In this document: piece by piece, positions 27,484-37,368 of the stretch
Numbering within the stretch: position 1 is the first letter of the stretch
Layout of the letters: the number at the start of each line of letters is the position of its first letter
NCBI GenBank assembly: GCA_017880775.1
Contig: JADGRQ010000020.1
Location: 1 to 64,000 of the forward strand
Source: Burkholderiales bacterium
GTDB lineage: Bacteria; Pseudomonadota; Gammaproteobacteria; Burkholderiales; SG8-39
Direction: 5' to 3'
Length of the DNA: 64,000 bases
Made by a program: the position numbers and the translations under genes
The notes under the pieces: generated by a model
What the model was told of the DNA's origin: nothing
Database searches by the model: none
The model's input: the letters and a program-made list of their open reading frames with translations, nothing else

Positions 27484-28967
27484 AAACGCAACTCCGTAAT
27501 CAGTTCGCCTGCCGAAAGCGGGGAGTTGCCGACCCGGCTGACTTGGCAGGCGGCGGCGATGGATCCCAGGTAGGCGCTGCGCCAGATGTCGGCGCCGACG
27601 GCCAGCGCCATGGACGCGCAGGTCAGCAGCGAGTCACCCGCGCCCGACACGTCCTTGGGGGCCGAATTGAAAGCGGGCAACTGATCCGTGACGTACTCGT
27701 CCGAGCCATTTGCACGCGCGTGAATCAGCAGTCCCTCGGCGCCGAGCGTGATGAACACCTGGTCCGCCCGCGCCTGCAGGCGCAATTCCTCGGCAAGTAC
27801 AACCAGTCCGGAGCTGTTGTCCCGCACCGCGAGCCGCGCCTCGTATTCGGTCGGGGTGATCAGGCGCATCCCCTTGAACCGCGAAACGTCCCCCAACTGC
27901 GAGGAGGTCTGGCTGTCCGCCACCATCATTACGCCGTGCCGCGTGCAACTCTCGACCACGCGTTCCACCAGCGACTGCGGCAGGCAGCCATAATTGAAAT
28001 CCGAGAAAATCAGCAGGTCGGTCCGCACGAGCGAGCGCTCGACCTCGCGGAAAAGCAACTCCGCGAGCTCGCGGCTGATTTCGTGCTGCCGGAGGTGGCT
28101 CACACGCAACAACGTCTTGCCGTTGGCGCGATAGCGCTGCTTGAGGGTCGTCGGGCGGCTGTCGTCGACGATGAACTTCGCGTTCACGCCGAAGCTCGCA
28201 AGCCGTTCCTCGGCATACTTGGCGGGGGCATCATTTCCCACGACGCCGAAGTAGGCGACCTCGGCGCCAAGCCCCCCTGCATGCGCCGCGACAATGCCCG
28301 CGCCACCCACAAACAGGTCCTGGCGTATCGGCGTGACCACGATCGTCGGATCCTCCTGGGACATGCCCAGAGGATCGCAGTTGATGTATTCGTCGACGAT
28401 CAGGTCGCCGATCACCGTGACCCGGAGGCGCGAAAAACTGCCCACCAGGTCGACTAAGTCCCCGAACCCGAAGCCGTGGCGCTCCAGGAACTCGATCGGC
28501 TTGCTGATCGCGAAGTAGTTGGTCTCCAACAGCTCGCGCTGGAGGAGATCGAGCGAAGAAAACCGCACCTCGCCTGAGCTGAAGAGCAGGACCCCGCCAT
28601 AGCTCTCGACCGCAGTCCGCTCGGGATTCGCCTGCGCCTCGAACTCCTTGCCTTTCACCACGACGGCCGGCTTCAGGCCGAGGATGAACTCTTCGGGACG
28701 CCCTTCCAGCAGGAACGCATGGCCTACGATGCCGATCGCGCGCACCCCTTCCAGCCGCATCGCTGCCGGCACCGTCACGGCCGGACTGGAGTCCGCATTC
28801 ACGCCGACCACCAGAAAGTCTCCGCAATCGGCCGCGAACTGCAGCAGCCGCAGGTGTCCGGGATGGACGATGTTGAAGTTGCCGGAGACGAACACCACGC
28901 GCTTCTTCCCCGCGGCCCTTGCACCGATCTCGGCGAACACCTCTGCCACGCTTCGCTGGCGGTCCAT
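27480..28967 (-). CDS. HldE-like bifunctional enzyme with swapped domain order
   Basis: 495 residues. Residues about 20-150 form a cytidylyltransferase-type domain with VVFVSGNFNIVHPGHLRLL (the HxGH motif). Residues about 175-490 form a PfkB/ribokinase domain with VTVIGDLIVDEYI, LFVGGAGIVAAHAGGLGAEV and the catalytic DVSGAGDSLL. E. coli HldE has the kinase first and the nucleotidyltransferase second, so this protein has the reverse order. HldE phosphorylates heptose-7-phosphate at C1 and makes ADP-heptose; the same chemistry is inferred here, on the same or another sugar. It is coupled to the nucleotidyltransferase downstream. Confidence 0.85.
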   Translation of the reverse strand: MDRQRSVAEVFAEIGARAAGKKRVVFVSGNFNIVHPGHLRLLQFAADCGDFLVVGVNADSSPAVTVPAAMRLEGVRAIGIVGHAFLLEGRPEEFILGLKPAVVVKGKEFEAQANPERTAVESYGGVLLFSSGEVRFSSLDLLQRELLETNYFAISKPIEFLERHGFGFGDLVDLVGSFSRLRVTVIGDLIVDEYINCDPLGMSQEDPTIVVTPIRQDLFVGGAGIVAAHAGGLGAEVAYFGVVGNDAPAKYAEERLASFGVNAKFIVDDSRPTTLKQRYRANGKTLLRVSHLRQHEISRELAELLFREVERSLVRTDLLIFSDFNYGCLPQSLVERVVESCTRHGVMMVADSQTSSQLGDVSRFKGMRLITPTEYEARLAVRDNSSGLVVLAEELRLQARADQVFITLGAEGLLIHARANGSDEYVTDQLPAFNSAPKDVSGAGDSLLTCASMALAVGADIWRSAYLGSIAAACQVSRVGNSPLSAGELITELRF

Positions 28968-28970
28968 TGG

Positions 28971-29879
28971 TTACCGGCTCCCTCTGAATTCCCTGATCAG
29001 ATCGGTTAGCGCCGATTCCAGCGTTTGTGGCTCGAGTCCCGCGTCCCGCGACGGGTTCCCCATGTGCAGACGTCCGCTATTGGAAACGCCTGCACCGAGA
29101 AACGCGCGCACCTCGACAGCGCGGACAAGCGACTGGCTGCAACCCAAGGCGCCGGCGAGCATGCGGGCAAACTCGAAGTAGCTGACATCCTGCGCACCGG
29201 AAAGATGATAGACGCCGCTTGCGCGACGTTCTGCGATCCGACTCAACCCACGCGCGACGTAATCCGGTGAAACCGGCGAGAGCATCATGTCACGCGCAGT
29301 CTCGATCGGCGTGCCGCACGCCAGACGGTTCATCCATTCGCCGAACCGCCCGCCCGCATGCACGACCTTGGCAATCCGGACAGTTGCCGCGCCCGCATTG
29401 GCCGGCGCGCCCGCGGCGAATTTCGCCATCGCCCGCTCGACTTCTGCCTTCTGCCTTCCGTATTCCGTCGTGGGCCGTGTGGTCGCACCCTCGCCAAGGG
29501 CCTGGGCTCCCGTATCGCCGAAGACCGCGCTGCTCGAAGGAAATACCGCGAATGCGCCCCGCTCCACCAGCCGCCTCGCAGTCGCCACAGTGTGATCGAC
29601 GTTCACGATACGCGTCGCGACCGGCTCTGTTTCGCAGCGCTCGTAGCCGGTTGCCGCGGCTAACAGAAATGCGCAAACCGGTCCCTCGGCGAATAGCCTT
29701 TCGAGCCTCGCATCCAACAAGAACCTGTCGGGCGGATCGGCCAAGTCGAGGCCGATGAGATCCTCCCGTCCCTTCTCGCGGCGCGTCGTGCCGGCAACGA
29801 CCCAGCCGGCGGCGCGGAGTTTCGCCAGCAGCGCCCCGCCAAGCAGTCCTTCCGCGCCGATGACCAGGCCTGAAGGCAT
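28971..29879 (-). CDS. NAD(P)-dependent sugar reductase/epimerase (RmlD-like SDR)
   Basis: 302 residues. GLVIGAEGLLGGALLAKL is a variant of the Rossmann motif; VFPSSSAVFGDTG and TEYGRQKAEVE supply the serine and YxxxK catalytic residues. SGVYHLSGAQDVSYFEFARM resembles dTDP-4-dehydrorhamnose reductase and related SDRs. It ends three bases before the HldE-like gene, in the same operon. Confidence 0.83.
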   Translation of the reverse strand: MPSGLVIGAEGLLGGALLAKLRAAGWVVAGTTRREKGREDLIGLDLADPPDRFLLDARLERLFAEGPVCAFLLAAATGYERCETEPVATRIVNVDHTVATARRLVERGAFAVFPSSSAVFGDTGAQALGEGATTRPTTEYGRQKAEVERAMAKFAAGAPANAGAATVRIAKVVHAGGRFGEWMNRLACGTPIETARDMMLSPVSPDYVARGLSRIAERRASGVYHLSGAQDVSYFEFARMLAGALGCSQSLVRAVEVRAFLGAGVSNSGRLHMGNPSRDAGLEPQTLESALTDLIREFRGSR

Positions 29880-29894
29880 TCATCGTCCCGCCGC

Positions 29895-30575
29895 CTACCG
29901 CGGTGCCCGCGGCGTGGCGCACAAGGCCAGAAGGTAATGCGCCATCGGGTAAAAGCCCGTGTGGATCACCTCGTCGTTCATCGAGAACACGAAGACGTTT
30001 GAAAAATGCCTCTCGAGGAAATACTTCAGGTCTTTGCCCGACTTGCAATTCACATGCCCTTCCTTACTCTGCGGCGACGCGTGCGCCTGCGATTCAATGG
30101 ATGGCATTCCGATAATCGCCGCACCGCCGGGCGCAAGCGAAGCGAGCAGGTTCCGCATGAAGCGATCCTCGTGCTCCGCAGGAATGTGCTCGAGCACGTC
30201 CAAGCTGTAGATGCCGTCGAAGGAGCCGGGGAAAGGACCCGCCAGCATGTCGTGGACCGCCGCGCGCATCGGCCAGCCGGGATCGGCGCGCTCCTCGATG
30301 TCGGCAACGAATAGCGGGTCAAAGTCCAGCACCGTGAGCTCCGCGACCTCCTGCTTCACGACGCGCGATGCAAAGGCATCCCCGCAACCGACCTCCAGAA
30401 CGCTGCGCCGGCCGCTCAACATCTTCGAGACAAACTTGTAGCGCGCGAGCGTAAACAACAGGCGGCGCGGATCGTCCTGCCAGACCTGGTTGTTCATCAT
30501 TCCCAGGCGCGTCAGACCGCGCCGGCTTTTCAGATCAACCAGAGGCTGGTATTGGGGCTCTTTCGTCGCGGACAT
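29895..30575 (-). CDS. Class I SAM-dependent methyltransferase
   Basis: 226 residues from MSATKEPQY; the longer frame upstream runs into the next gene and is not used. Motif I is SVLEVGCGDAFASRVV near residue 60, and FDGIYSLDVLEHIP with ASLAPGGAAIIGMPS are motifs II and III. It is a small Methyltransf_11/23-type enzyme probably acting on a sugar or lipid-linked glycan. The 25-base gap to the upstream gene suggests cotranscription. Confidence 0.85.
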   Translation of the reverse strand: MSATKEPQYQPLVDLKSRRGLTRLGMMNNQVWQDDPRRLLFTLARYKFVSKMLSGRRSVLEVGCGDAFASRVVKQEVAELTVLDFDPLFVADIEERADPGWPMRAAVHDMLAGPFPGSFDGIYSLDVLEHIPAEHEDRFMRNLLASLAPGGAAIIGMPSIESQAHASPQSKEGHVNCKSGKDLKYFLERHFSNVFVFSMNDEVIHTGFYPMAHYLLALCATPRAPR

Positions 30576-30600
30576 CAGGGCTTGTCGGGTCGGTTGGGCG

Positions 30601-31788
30601 TCATTTGCGGCACTCGAGGAAGTCGCGGGGATCCAGCACGCGCATGCCATGCCGCGCCGCATGCTCGGATACGCGCGCGGTCCACTTCGGGTAGCCAAAG
30701 CCGGTTCTCAGCACCGATCCGCCCCGCGCGGACGCCTCAAACTGCGCGGTCGAGATTATAGACGGGCTGCCCTCCGCGACGGGCGGAAAGCGGCCGATTT
30801 TTGCGCCATCGTCGTCGATGAAGCGGTCTACGAGCGCGCCGATGCCCGCGTAGTTGGCGAAGTTGTACTGCGAGTGCGATCCGCCGATGAGATACAGGGG
30901 GCGCGGGGCGACCTTCACCGCCGCCTGGAGCCTCGCCCGGAATCCCGTCCAATCCTGCTCAACCCTTCGCCAGAGCGTCACGCAGTCACGCCCGCCTCCT
31001 GTGGATCCTGCTCCCTCGCCCATCCCGCACCACAACAGCAGGTTGCGCGTATCCAGGTGAGGCTGGACCTCGATTGCGTGTATGCGCATTCCGGCGCGCT
31101 CGGCCAGGCGCGCAAGGTTCTCGGCGCAGAAGCAGTAAAGGTGCTCGTCCCAGAACTCGTAGACGTTCCCCAACTCGGGGATCGCCGAACCGTCGGGCAC
31201 CTCGATGAGCGCGATGCCCGTCTCCGGATTCAGGCACTCGCGCAGCGCGGAGACGAAGGCCAGCGGGTCGGGAACATGCTCGATCGTGTGGCGGCACACC
31301 GCCGCGCGTGCGCGGCCGTGCGATGCGAGCAGCCGCGGCACCATCTGTGGACCGAAATAGTCGTCTTCGACCGAAAACCCGCGCGCGCGCCCGTCCTCCG
31401 CGAGCCGGCGCGAAGGTTCTACGCCCACCAGGCGCGTGAATCCCGCGCCGCGCAGCGCTTCGAGGAACGAGCCGTCGTTCGATCCGATGTCGAGAACGAG
31501 ATCATCCAGTCCCACGCCCATTGACTTCAGCGTGGCGATCAGCTTGTCGCCGTAGGACGGGAACTGCCTCGCCGTCGCGCGGTCGGTGCCGCTGTAGTCG
31601 CGCGGTGCTCCGTCGGACTGCCGCACCAGCCCGCAAGCCGCGCAGAGCTCGAAGCGCAGTTCCGCCATCGCGACCGGCTCGGCCGGATCGGCGCGAAAGT
31701 GCCCCGAGACAGGCACTTGTCCGAAATCGAGCAGGCGCTCGAACTTTGAGGCGCCGCAGCAAGGGCAGCCACGTGCAGGATTCTGCAA
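30601..31788 (-). CDS. Sugar C-methyltransferase (three-domain, NovU/TylCIII type)
   Basis: 395 residues. The N-terminal zinc-binding domain shows CPCCGASKFERLLDFGQVPV and CAACGLV; the central SAM domain has LVLDIGSNDGSFLEALRGAG; the C-terminal domain contains YLIGGSHSQYNFANYAGIG and the closing VLDPRDFLE. This order (Methyltransf_13, SAM domain, Methyltransf_14) is known from enzymes that C-methylate NDP-4-keto-deoxysugars. Presence of such a gene points to a branched deoxysugar in the glycan. The identity of the sugar is inference. Confidence 0.9.
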   Translation of the reverse strand: MQNPARGCPCCGASKFERLLDFGQVPVSGHFRADPAEPVAMAELRFELCAACGLVRQSDGAPRDYSGTDRATARQFPSYGDKLIATLKSMGVGLDDLVLDIGSNDGSFLEALRGAGFTRLVGVEPSRRLAEDGRARGFSVEDDYFGPQMVPRLLASHGRARAAVCRHTIEHVPDPLAFVSALRECLNPETGIALIEVPDGSAIPELGNVYEFWDEHLYCFCAENLARLAERAGMRIHAIEVQPHLDTRNLLLWCGMGEGAGSTGGGRDCVTLWRRVEQDWTGFRARLQAAVKVAPRPLYLIGGSHSQYNFANYAGIGALVDRFIDDDGAKIGRFPPVAEGSPSIISTAQFEASARGGSVLRTGFGYPKWTARVSEHAARHGMRVLDPRDFLECRK

Positions 31789-31801
31789 GGCAATGCCCAG
31801 G

Positions 31802-32641
31802 CTAGCGCTTCACGACAAGGCCCTGCCCCGTCGGAAGCTCGAGCACTTCGTAGCCGCGCGCGCGCATGAACGCGTCTTCGGCGATTTTCTGTTTCTCGAA
31901 AAGCTTCCAGCCGTAGTCGTCGAAGACCACCACGCCACCGGGGACAACGCGGTCGAACAGCCGCTCCAGTACGGCAACTTCCGCGCGCGGCGAATTCAGA
32001 TCCACATGAAGAAATCCGATCCGCTCCGGACAATCAACGTCCAGCATCTCGGGAAGGAATCCCTTGATCACCTTTACGTTTGGAAACGGTACGAACCGGT
32101 CCCGCACGTACTCGTACAGGCCCTGCTCGCGGTAGTGCTTGTTTGCAAAATCGAGAAATCCCGGATTGAGCGGGTAGTCCTCGGGCGCCGAATATTCATT
32201 CGAGAAACCCGCGAAGCTGTCGTACAGGTAATAGCTCGGCACATGCGCCGGACCGAGCGCATGCAGGACCACCCACGCCATGTCGCCCTTGAACACCCCG
32301 CACTCGACGAAGTCGCCGCCAACGCGCAGAGCGCATTGCGCCGCCCAGCACAACGTATTCAGCCGCCACAGAATTCCGTCCGGGCCGTTGTATTGGTCGT
32401 ACTGATGGGAGCCCTTGATGGTTTCGAACGCCTGACGAAACAGGCCGTTATCGAGAAAGCCCGCCGTCTTGTCGAGGGTGAGCAGGCGGTCCCCCCATGA
32501 CACGGTAAGATGCGCCCTTCGCGCATTTTGGATCGCGCGGTTGAGCTGGCTCGGACTTACGTCCCCAAGCAAAGCAAGACGTGCGGAAACACCCTTGGCA
32601 ATCCGCCGGAACAAGTCACCCGAAAATTGTGCATACCCCAC
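31802..32641 (-). CDS. TylF/MycF-family O-methyltransferase
   Basis: 279 residues. Family markers are VGGDFVECGVFKGDMAWVVL, YDSFAGFSNEYS, KVIKGFLPEML, IGFLHVDLNSPRAEVAVLER and GGVVVFDDYGW; the DLN and DDYG sites bind the divalent metal. These enzymes O-methylate sugar hydroxyls using SAM. The gene is first in a leftward run of methyltransferase genes; the 177-base gap to the divergent membrane-protein gene would hold promoters for both, though I see no strong boxes. Confidence 0.88.
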   Translation of the reverse strand: MGYAQFSGDLFRRIAKGVSARLALLGDVSPSQLNRAIQNARRAHLTVSWGDRLLTLDKTAGFLDNGLFRQAFETIKGSHQYDQYNGPDGILWRLNTLCWAAQCALRVGGDFVECGVFKGDMAWVVLHALGPAHVPSYYLYDSFAGFSNEYSAPEDYPLNPGFLDFANKHYREQGLYEYVRDRFVPFPNVKVIKGFLPEMLDVDCPERIGFLHVDLNSPRAEVAVLERLFDRVVPGGVVVFDDYGWKLFEKQKIAEDAFMRARGYEVLELPTGQGLVVKR

Positions 32642-32818
32642 AATGAATTCCCGTTCGCCGAGCTCCCCGACCTGGTCTACTTATGACCGGGACATTGCGA
32701 TTCAGCGCGGCAATCGCGTCCCAATCTCCTCAATGGAATGGAAAACTAGGCGTCGCGTTCGTCATGATAGCAAGCCGCCCCTTCCGGCAGGCGCAGACCG
32801 CGCTGCGCGCGCCTCCCC

Positions 32819-33781
32819 GTGAAGCATATTCGCCGGACCTTCGGCTTTCTGGCCAAGCTCACGGTCTCCGTTGCCCTCTTGGCCATCGTTGCAGACCGCG
32901 CTGACCTTTCTGGCGCATTCTCAACCATAAACAAGATCAGTGTCGGCGGCGCGATGATGGCACTCGTGCTCATCTTCGGCCAGATCGTTGCGGGATCCGA
33001 GCGATGGCGCATGATACTGGCAGGCTTGGGCCAGCCGATCACGATGTGGCTAAGCCTTCAAATTGCCCTGATCGGGTTGTTCGTCGGTCAATTCCTTCCT
33101 GGCTCGATCGGCGCCGATATAACGCGCGTCTGGTACTCCAGGAAACTGAGCATCTCTCTGGGAACCTCGATCAACGGCGTCGTACTGGAGCGCGCAGCGA
33201 ATCTTCTCGTGATAGCCACGATTTGCAACCTCGGGCTGCCGATTTTGATTGAGGGAAATGCCCCGGTAGTGGCCATCTCGGTCATTCCATTCCTGACCGT
33301 GTCCGGATTCATCACCCTTTACGTGATGACCGTTCTCGGAAGGATCGGCTCGGGAGGCGCATCTTCAACCGTGGTACGGGCGATCGCGCGCCTTGGCAAC
33401 GACATATCGCTGATCCTGCGCACTCGTTCGGTATGCGGAGCGGTCGTCGGTTGGTCGGTACTGGGTCAGCTATTTCTCTCGCTGGCCACCTTCGCGCTCG
33501 CGACGAGCGCAGGCATTCAGTCTCTCGAGTTTACCGAATGCGTGCAGCTTGTCCCGATTGTGGTTCTGATCAGCTCGATTCCAATCTCGCTTGCCGGTTG
33601 GGGTGTCCGCGAGATGGCGATGGTGTCCGTCCTCGCCTACGCGGGCGTTCGGCCTGAAGAAGCACTGGCGTTATCCGTAGCACTCGGGGTCATGGTGCTC
33701 ATCGCGTCGCTATTTGGCAGCGTGGTATGGCTACGTATGCGAGGATCCCTTTCGGCCGCATCCGGTCGAGAGCTGCGCTAA
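32819..33781 (+). CDS. UPF0104/lysylphosphatidylglycerol-synthase-like membrane protein
   Basis: 320 residues, GTG start, about eight membrane helices. SLQIALIGLFVGQFLPGSIG followed by ADITRVWY and later ISSIPISLAGWGVREMA are the conserved segments of the UPF0104 (flippase-like) family. Members are linked to lipid-anchored sugar or phospholipid transport in glycan loci, but biochemistry is mostly lacking. It starts a short rightward operon with the next membrane protein. A broken paralogue lies at 54886-55917. Confidence 0.85.
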   Translation: MKHIRRTFGFLAKLTVSVALLAIVADRADLSGAFSTINKISVGGAMMALVLIFGQIVAGSERWRMILAGLGQPITMWLSLQIALIGLFVGQFLPGSIGADITRVWYSRKLSISLGTSINGVVLERAANLLVIATICNLGLPILIEGNAPVVAISVIPFLTVSGFITLYVMTVLGRIGSGGASSTVVRAIARLGNDISLILRTRSVCGAVVGWSVLGQLFLSLATFALATSAGIQSLEFTECVQLVPIVVLISSIPISLAGWGVREMAMVSVLAYAGVRPEEALALSVALGVMVLIASLFGSVVWLRMRGSLSAASGRELR

Positions 33782-33801
33782 ATAGCCGAACCAAAGGACC
33801 C

Positions 33802-36009
33802 ATGCGCGCACGATTCATCGTTCTTGATCTTGTATTGCTGATCGTTCTCAGCCTCGGGGCTTTTTCTCGAAACGAAAATCTTCTTCTTCTCGGGTATGAC
33901 GGAAATCACATGCGGCAAGTGATCGAGGAGGCATTTTCGCTTTACCCAGCTTCTTTGGACACCGGGAGTTCAGTCATGCAAGGCGTGGGCGACCTGCGTT
34001 TTCCGGTGAATTTTCGTCTATCTCCCGCGACACTTCTTTCATTTCTCGGAAGCATCACTCCCGATCTTGTAGCCCTCTACACGGTGACCGGGCTTGAACT
34101 TTTCATATCGGTGCTTCTATTGGGGACGACACTAGGATTGGGAGGGGGAGGTGCGCGTATCGCCGCCTGGGCAAGCGTGCTCCTCGTTCAGCCCTTCTTC
34201 AATCCTTCGCGGTTTTATCCGATTGCCGGTTTGATTCCGTGGATCGTCGAACATCTGGCGTGGCAAAGTCTTTTGATCTGCTGCCTCGTGCAGGGGTACA
34301 AGCACCGACGCCAAGCGCGAATCGGTTGGATTGCGGCAGCTCTCCTGATTCAGGGGTTTCTCGTCGCCTTCGTGCCGTTCTCAATCATACTGTCTGTGCC
34401 CCTGGTACTCCTGACACTCGGCGCGCTCGCGTGGCTGGATCATCGCGAAAGTTTGTCGAGCAGATTTGCTCGTGCTGCAGTCGTGTTTCTACTGGTGGGC
34501 GGTCTCTCGATGGGGCCATACATCGTCGGCCTGCTGATCTACAGCGTGCCCCCGTTCTTCACCTCGGAACTCGTATACGCCCGGCCGAACTTGCAATTCA
34601 TTTCCCTACTCTTTTTTTGGTCGCTAGGCGAAGGCGCCATGAATACGGTCATCCCGCTCATGGCGCTTATAGGAGCGGGACTGGCGACGCGAAGCAACAT
34701 ACCGATACTGCGCGCGTTCAGCTGGGTACTGATCGCCGGACAGCTCGGGTTGGTGGCCTTCGGTCTCATCGTCACTTACGTCGTCAGATACCGCGGCCCC
34801 TCAATGCTCTATTTCGAGTGGTTTTTCTGGCCGCTGATGTTCGTATTTGCCGGCTACGCATTTGTAGAACTTGCACGAGTGCTGGCGACGTTGCGGTTCC
34901 CCGGCCTGCCTCTATTCGGTATCGGACTGTCGATCCGGCCCGCGACGCTTCAACAAGGAATCCTTGGCGTGCCGCTTGCAGTGGCGATTGTCGCACTCGT
35001 ATTCGTATATCGGTCTCCCAAACTCACCGGATACGAATTGCCTTACCCGCCTGGACTGCCAGCCATCCCTGCAAAGCTGAAGGAGGCAATCGCTGTTTCC
35101 AAGGACGGCAGATGGAGAGGAACGGCAGCGACGTTCGTAAGCAACCGCGCGGCAACAGAGGGCGTAGATTGGGGCGCGTTGGTATCGAATGACATCCAGT
35201 TGGTCCGAAGTACCGGCAACGACCACAGGACCTTCGGCCTGTGGGCACATCGAGTTCCGACCTTATTTCAGTACAACCAGTACATGTCACCATTCTATTA
35301 CGCGCTTGTGACGAGGGCGTTCGCGAAGCCGTCGGATCCGCAACAGCGCAGCGTTGTCGCAATGACGGTGCCGCGCGTGGCGCTGTTGAGAATGCTTGGC
35401 GTCTCGCACGTGATTATGGACGCGCCGCTCGATGCCTCCGGAATCAGCGAACTCGTGCGGGAGCGCCTGCCATACATTGACACCCGAACCGGCCGCGATT
35501 ACGAACTCATCCTCTACCGTCTGAACGCCTCCAACCTGAATGGATTCGCTCCGGGAAGGGCGTACATCGTGGGATCCGCGAGCGAGGCATTGACCTACCT
35601 GTTGGATCCCGGGTTTGACCCCCGGGATAGCGTCGTCGTAGATTCGCCATTGTCTCAACCGCTGCAGTCACCGGAGCGTTGGACAATACGAATCTCCGTC
35701 TCCGGCATACACGTTCAGGCGGTCTCAAGTGGCCCGGCTTTACTGGTTCTCCCGGTCCAGTTCAGCCATTGCCTGAGAGCAAAGTCCAGCGAACCCGCCG
35801 GTTCGGTCATGCGCACACCGCGCCTGCGACGGGTGGACCTCATACTCACCGGAATAGAGATCGAGGGGCGCATCGACATTGACCTGCGTTACGAAATGTC
35901 TCCTTGGCTGGCGGAGACATGCCGCATTCGAGACTATCTTGACGGCAAATCCCTTCGCCTTGGCGACTTGGCCCGAGCCCCAGCACCTGTGCCAGGGCCA
36001 GGGCCATAG
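33802..36009 (+). CDS. Large polytopic membrane protein, possible GT-C glycosyltransferase
   Basis: 735 residues from the ATG at 33802, which follows AAGGA; an earlier in-frame ATG overlaps the previous gene. About twelve hydrophobic segments occupy the first two thirds, with a luminal acidic loop near the N-terminus (GYDGNHMRQVIEEAF). The C-terminal third is soluble and contains LLRMLGVSHVIMDAPL, similar in style to the periplasmic part of YfhO/GT-C proteins. The last residues are proline-rich. No specific family can be named; involvement in polymerisation or lipid-linked sugar transfer is inference. Base composition is visibly more AT-rich than the core genes. Confidence 0.75.
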   Translation: MRARFIVLDLVLLIVLSLGAFSRNENLLLLGYDGNHMRQVIEEAFSLYPASLDTGSSVMQGVGDLRFPVNFRLSPATLLSFLGSITPDLVALYTVTGLELFISVLLLGTTLGLGGGGARIAAWASVLLVQPFFNPSRFYPIAGLIPWIVEHLAWQSLLICCLVQGYKHRRQARIGWIAAALLIQGFLVAFVPFSIILSVPLVLLTLGALAWLDHRESLSSRFARAAVVFLLVGGLSMGPYIVGLLIYSVPPFFTSELVYARPNLQFISLLFFWSLGEGAMNTVIPLMALIGAGLATRSNIPILRAFSWVLIAGQLGLVAFGLIVTYVVRYRGPSMLYFEWFFWPLMFVFAGYAFVELARVLATLRFPGLPLFGIGLSIRPATLQQGILGVPLAVAIVALVFVYRSPKLTGYELPYPPGLPAIPAKLKEAIAVSKDGRWRGTAATFVSNRAATEGVDWGALVSNDIQLVRSTGNDHRTFGLWAHRVPTLFQYNQYMSPFYYALVTRAFAKPSDPQQRSVVAMTVPRVALLRMLGVSHVIMDAPLDASGISELVRERLPYIDTRTGRDYELILYRLNASNLNGFAPGRAYIVGSASEALTYLLDPGFDPRDSVVVDSPLSQPLQSPERWTIRISVSGIHVQAVSSGPALLVLPVQFSHCLRAKSSEPAGSVMRTPRLRRVDLILTGIEIEGRIDIDLRYEMSPWLAETCRIRDYLDGKSLRLGDLARAPAPVPGPGP

Positions 36010-36152
36010 GTCGCGTGCGCGCACCTGCTGAGCACACCCTCGAGCGCGTCGACGACCTCCCTCAGCGACCGTCCGATCCCTGACCCTACGATGAACACGT
36101 AGAACACCCTCTCCTCCGCGACAGGGATCTGGCGCGGCCCCCCAAATGCGTG

Positions 36153-37349
36153 TCAAGTATTTCCGACCCTGAGCCTTCTGAAAAACGCTCGTGAGGGAAC
36201 CTCGATCAAAGAATACGAGCCCGCTGCAATGAGCACGTTGAGTAGGACCATCACAGTCACCCGCAAGCACGCCTCAATCCAGTAGAGGGTACCCAAGTCA
36301 ACGAACGGATTCTGGAAATAGGTTACGAGCATTGGATGGAGCAGATACAACGAGTAGCTTAGATCCCCTCCCCACTGCAAGAATCGGGAACTCATGAGCC
36401 AGTTCAGCGGCCCTTGACCGGTGGCGCAGGCCGTGACGATCAGAGCCACGAACGGCCCGAGCAAAAGGCTCGGGGCACCATACCCCATGATGCTCTCAAC
36501 ATTTGCCACCTTGGGCGTCGCCAACACTCCTGCGGCCAGGACGCCAATTGCCCCCAGTGCAATCATCCCCGTTTCAACGAATCCGGAAGCTCGCCCGGTT
36601 AGGCGTGGATCGCCGCCTCGCTGACGCAGCAATATGTACTGCCCTACAATCGTTCCTAGTACGAACTCACAAAAGCGGCCAAACGGAGAAAAATACGAGA
36701 ACCACTTTAAATTGCACGCGGCGCTTTGGCTACCGGGCTGATCGATACCGCCCACCTGAAACAACCGATATGCGTAAAACAGAAATGCGAACCCGACGAT
36801 GCTTGCGACAAACGCGACCCCAAGCGATCTCGAGGAGCGCAACTTCGTCGTCCCCAGGCAAACAAGCGGAAACAGCAAATAGAAAAACCACTCTGTGCTT
36901 ATCGACCAGCTGTGCGGATAGAACACCATGAACTTGAATGCGTTCACGCCGGAGCACGGGGTCCATGATTGAGTTAGCAGGAAGTAGGATGGCAGTGCGG
37001 CCTTCAGCTCATTTGACCAAGGCGTCGCGGCAAAGAAAACGATGCCGCAAAAATAGTAAAGCGGCACAATGCGGGCAAAGCGAGCGACTGCAAAATTCCA
37101 CACCGCGGTGCCCTTGTGTGGCCCTTGAAGGGCGAACGAGTAATTGATCGCGAGGACCGTGCCACTCAGGACAAAAAACAGGGACATACCAAAGAACGCC
37201 AGGTGCGCCGTTGCAAGTGCAATCTGTTTTGCAGCATACGGCGCGAACGCTTGATCCACCGCATGCGCCACGAGCACACTCATCGCAGCAATAAATCGAA
37301 GGCCGGTCAATGCCGGGATCTTCGGTGGTCTTGATTGCGCGGCTTCCAT
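36153..37349 (-). CDS. Acyltransferase 3 family membrane protein (second)
   Basis: 398 residues; the start ATG at 37349 has GGAGGA a few bases upstream and begins just before the family signature KIPALTGLRFIAAMSVLVAH, with the catalytic histidine at its end. Other markers: GMSLFFVLSGTVLAINY and WSISTEWFFYLLFPL. Ten or so membrane helices. It would O-acetylate a glycan sugar. The 143 bases between its stop and the previous gene show no clear feature. Confidence 0.9.
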   Translation of the reverse strand: MEAAQSRPPKIPALTGLRFIAAMSVLVAHAVDQAFAPYAAKQIALATAHLAFFGMSLFFVLSGTVLAINYSFALQGPHKGTAVWNFAVARFARIVPLYYFCGIVFFAATPWSNELKAALPSYFLLTQSWTPCSGVNAFKFMVFYPHSWSISTEWFFYLLFPLVCLGTTKLRSSRSLGVAFVASIVGFAFLFYAYRLFQVGGIDQPGSQSAACNLKWFSYFSPFGRFCEFVLGTIVGQYILLRQRGGDPRLTGRASGFVETGMIALGAIGVLAAGVLATPKVANVESIMGYGAPSLLLGPFVALIVTACATGQGPLNWLMSSRFLQWGGDLSYSLYLLHPMLVTYFQNPFVDLGTLYWIEACLRVTVMVLLNVLIAAGSYSLIEVPSRAFFRRLRVGNT

Positions 37350-37368
37350 CGATATCCTCCGGATTCGA

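Noticed and set aside
36010-36152. Possible small minus-strand gene in the gap after the large membrane protein gene
   Set aside because: Short open frames exist, but they lack a ribosome-binding site and any recognisable motif.
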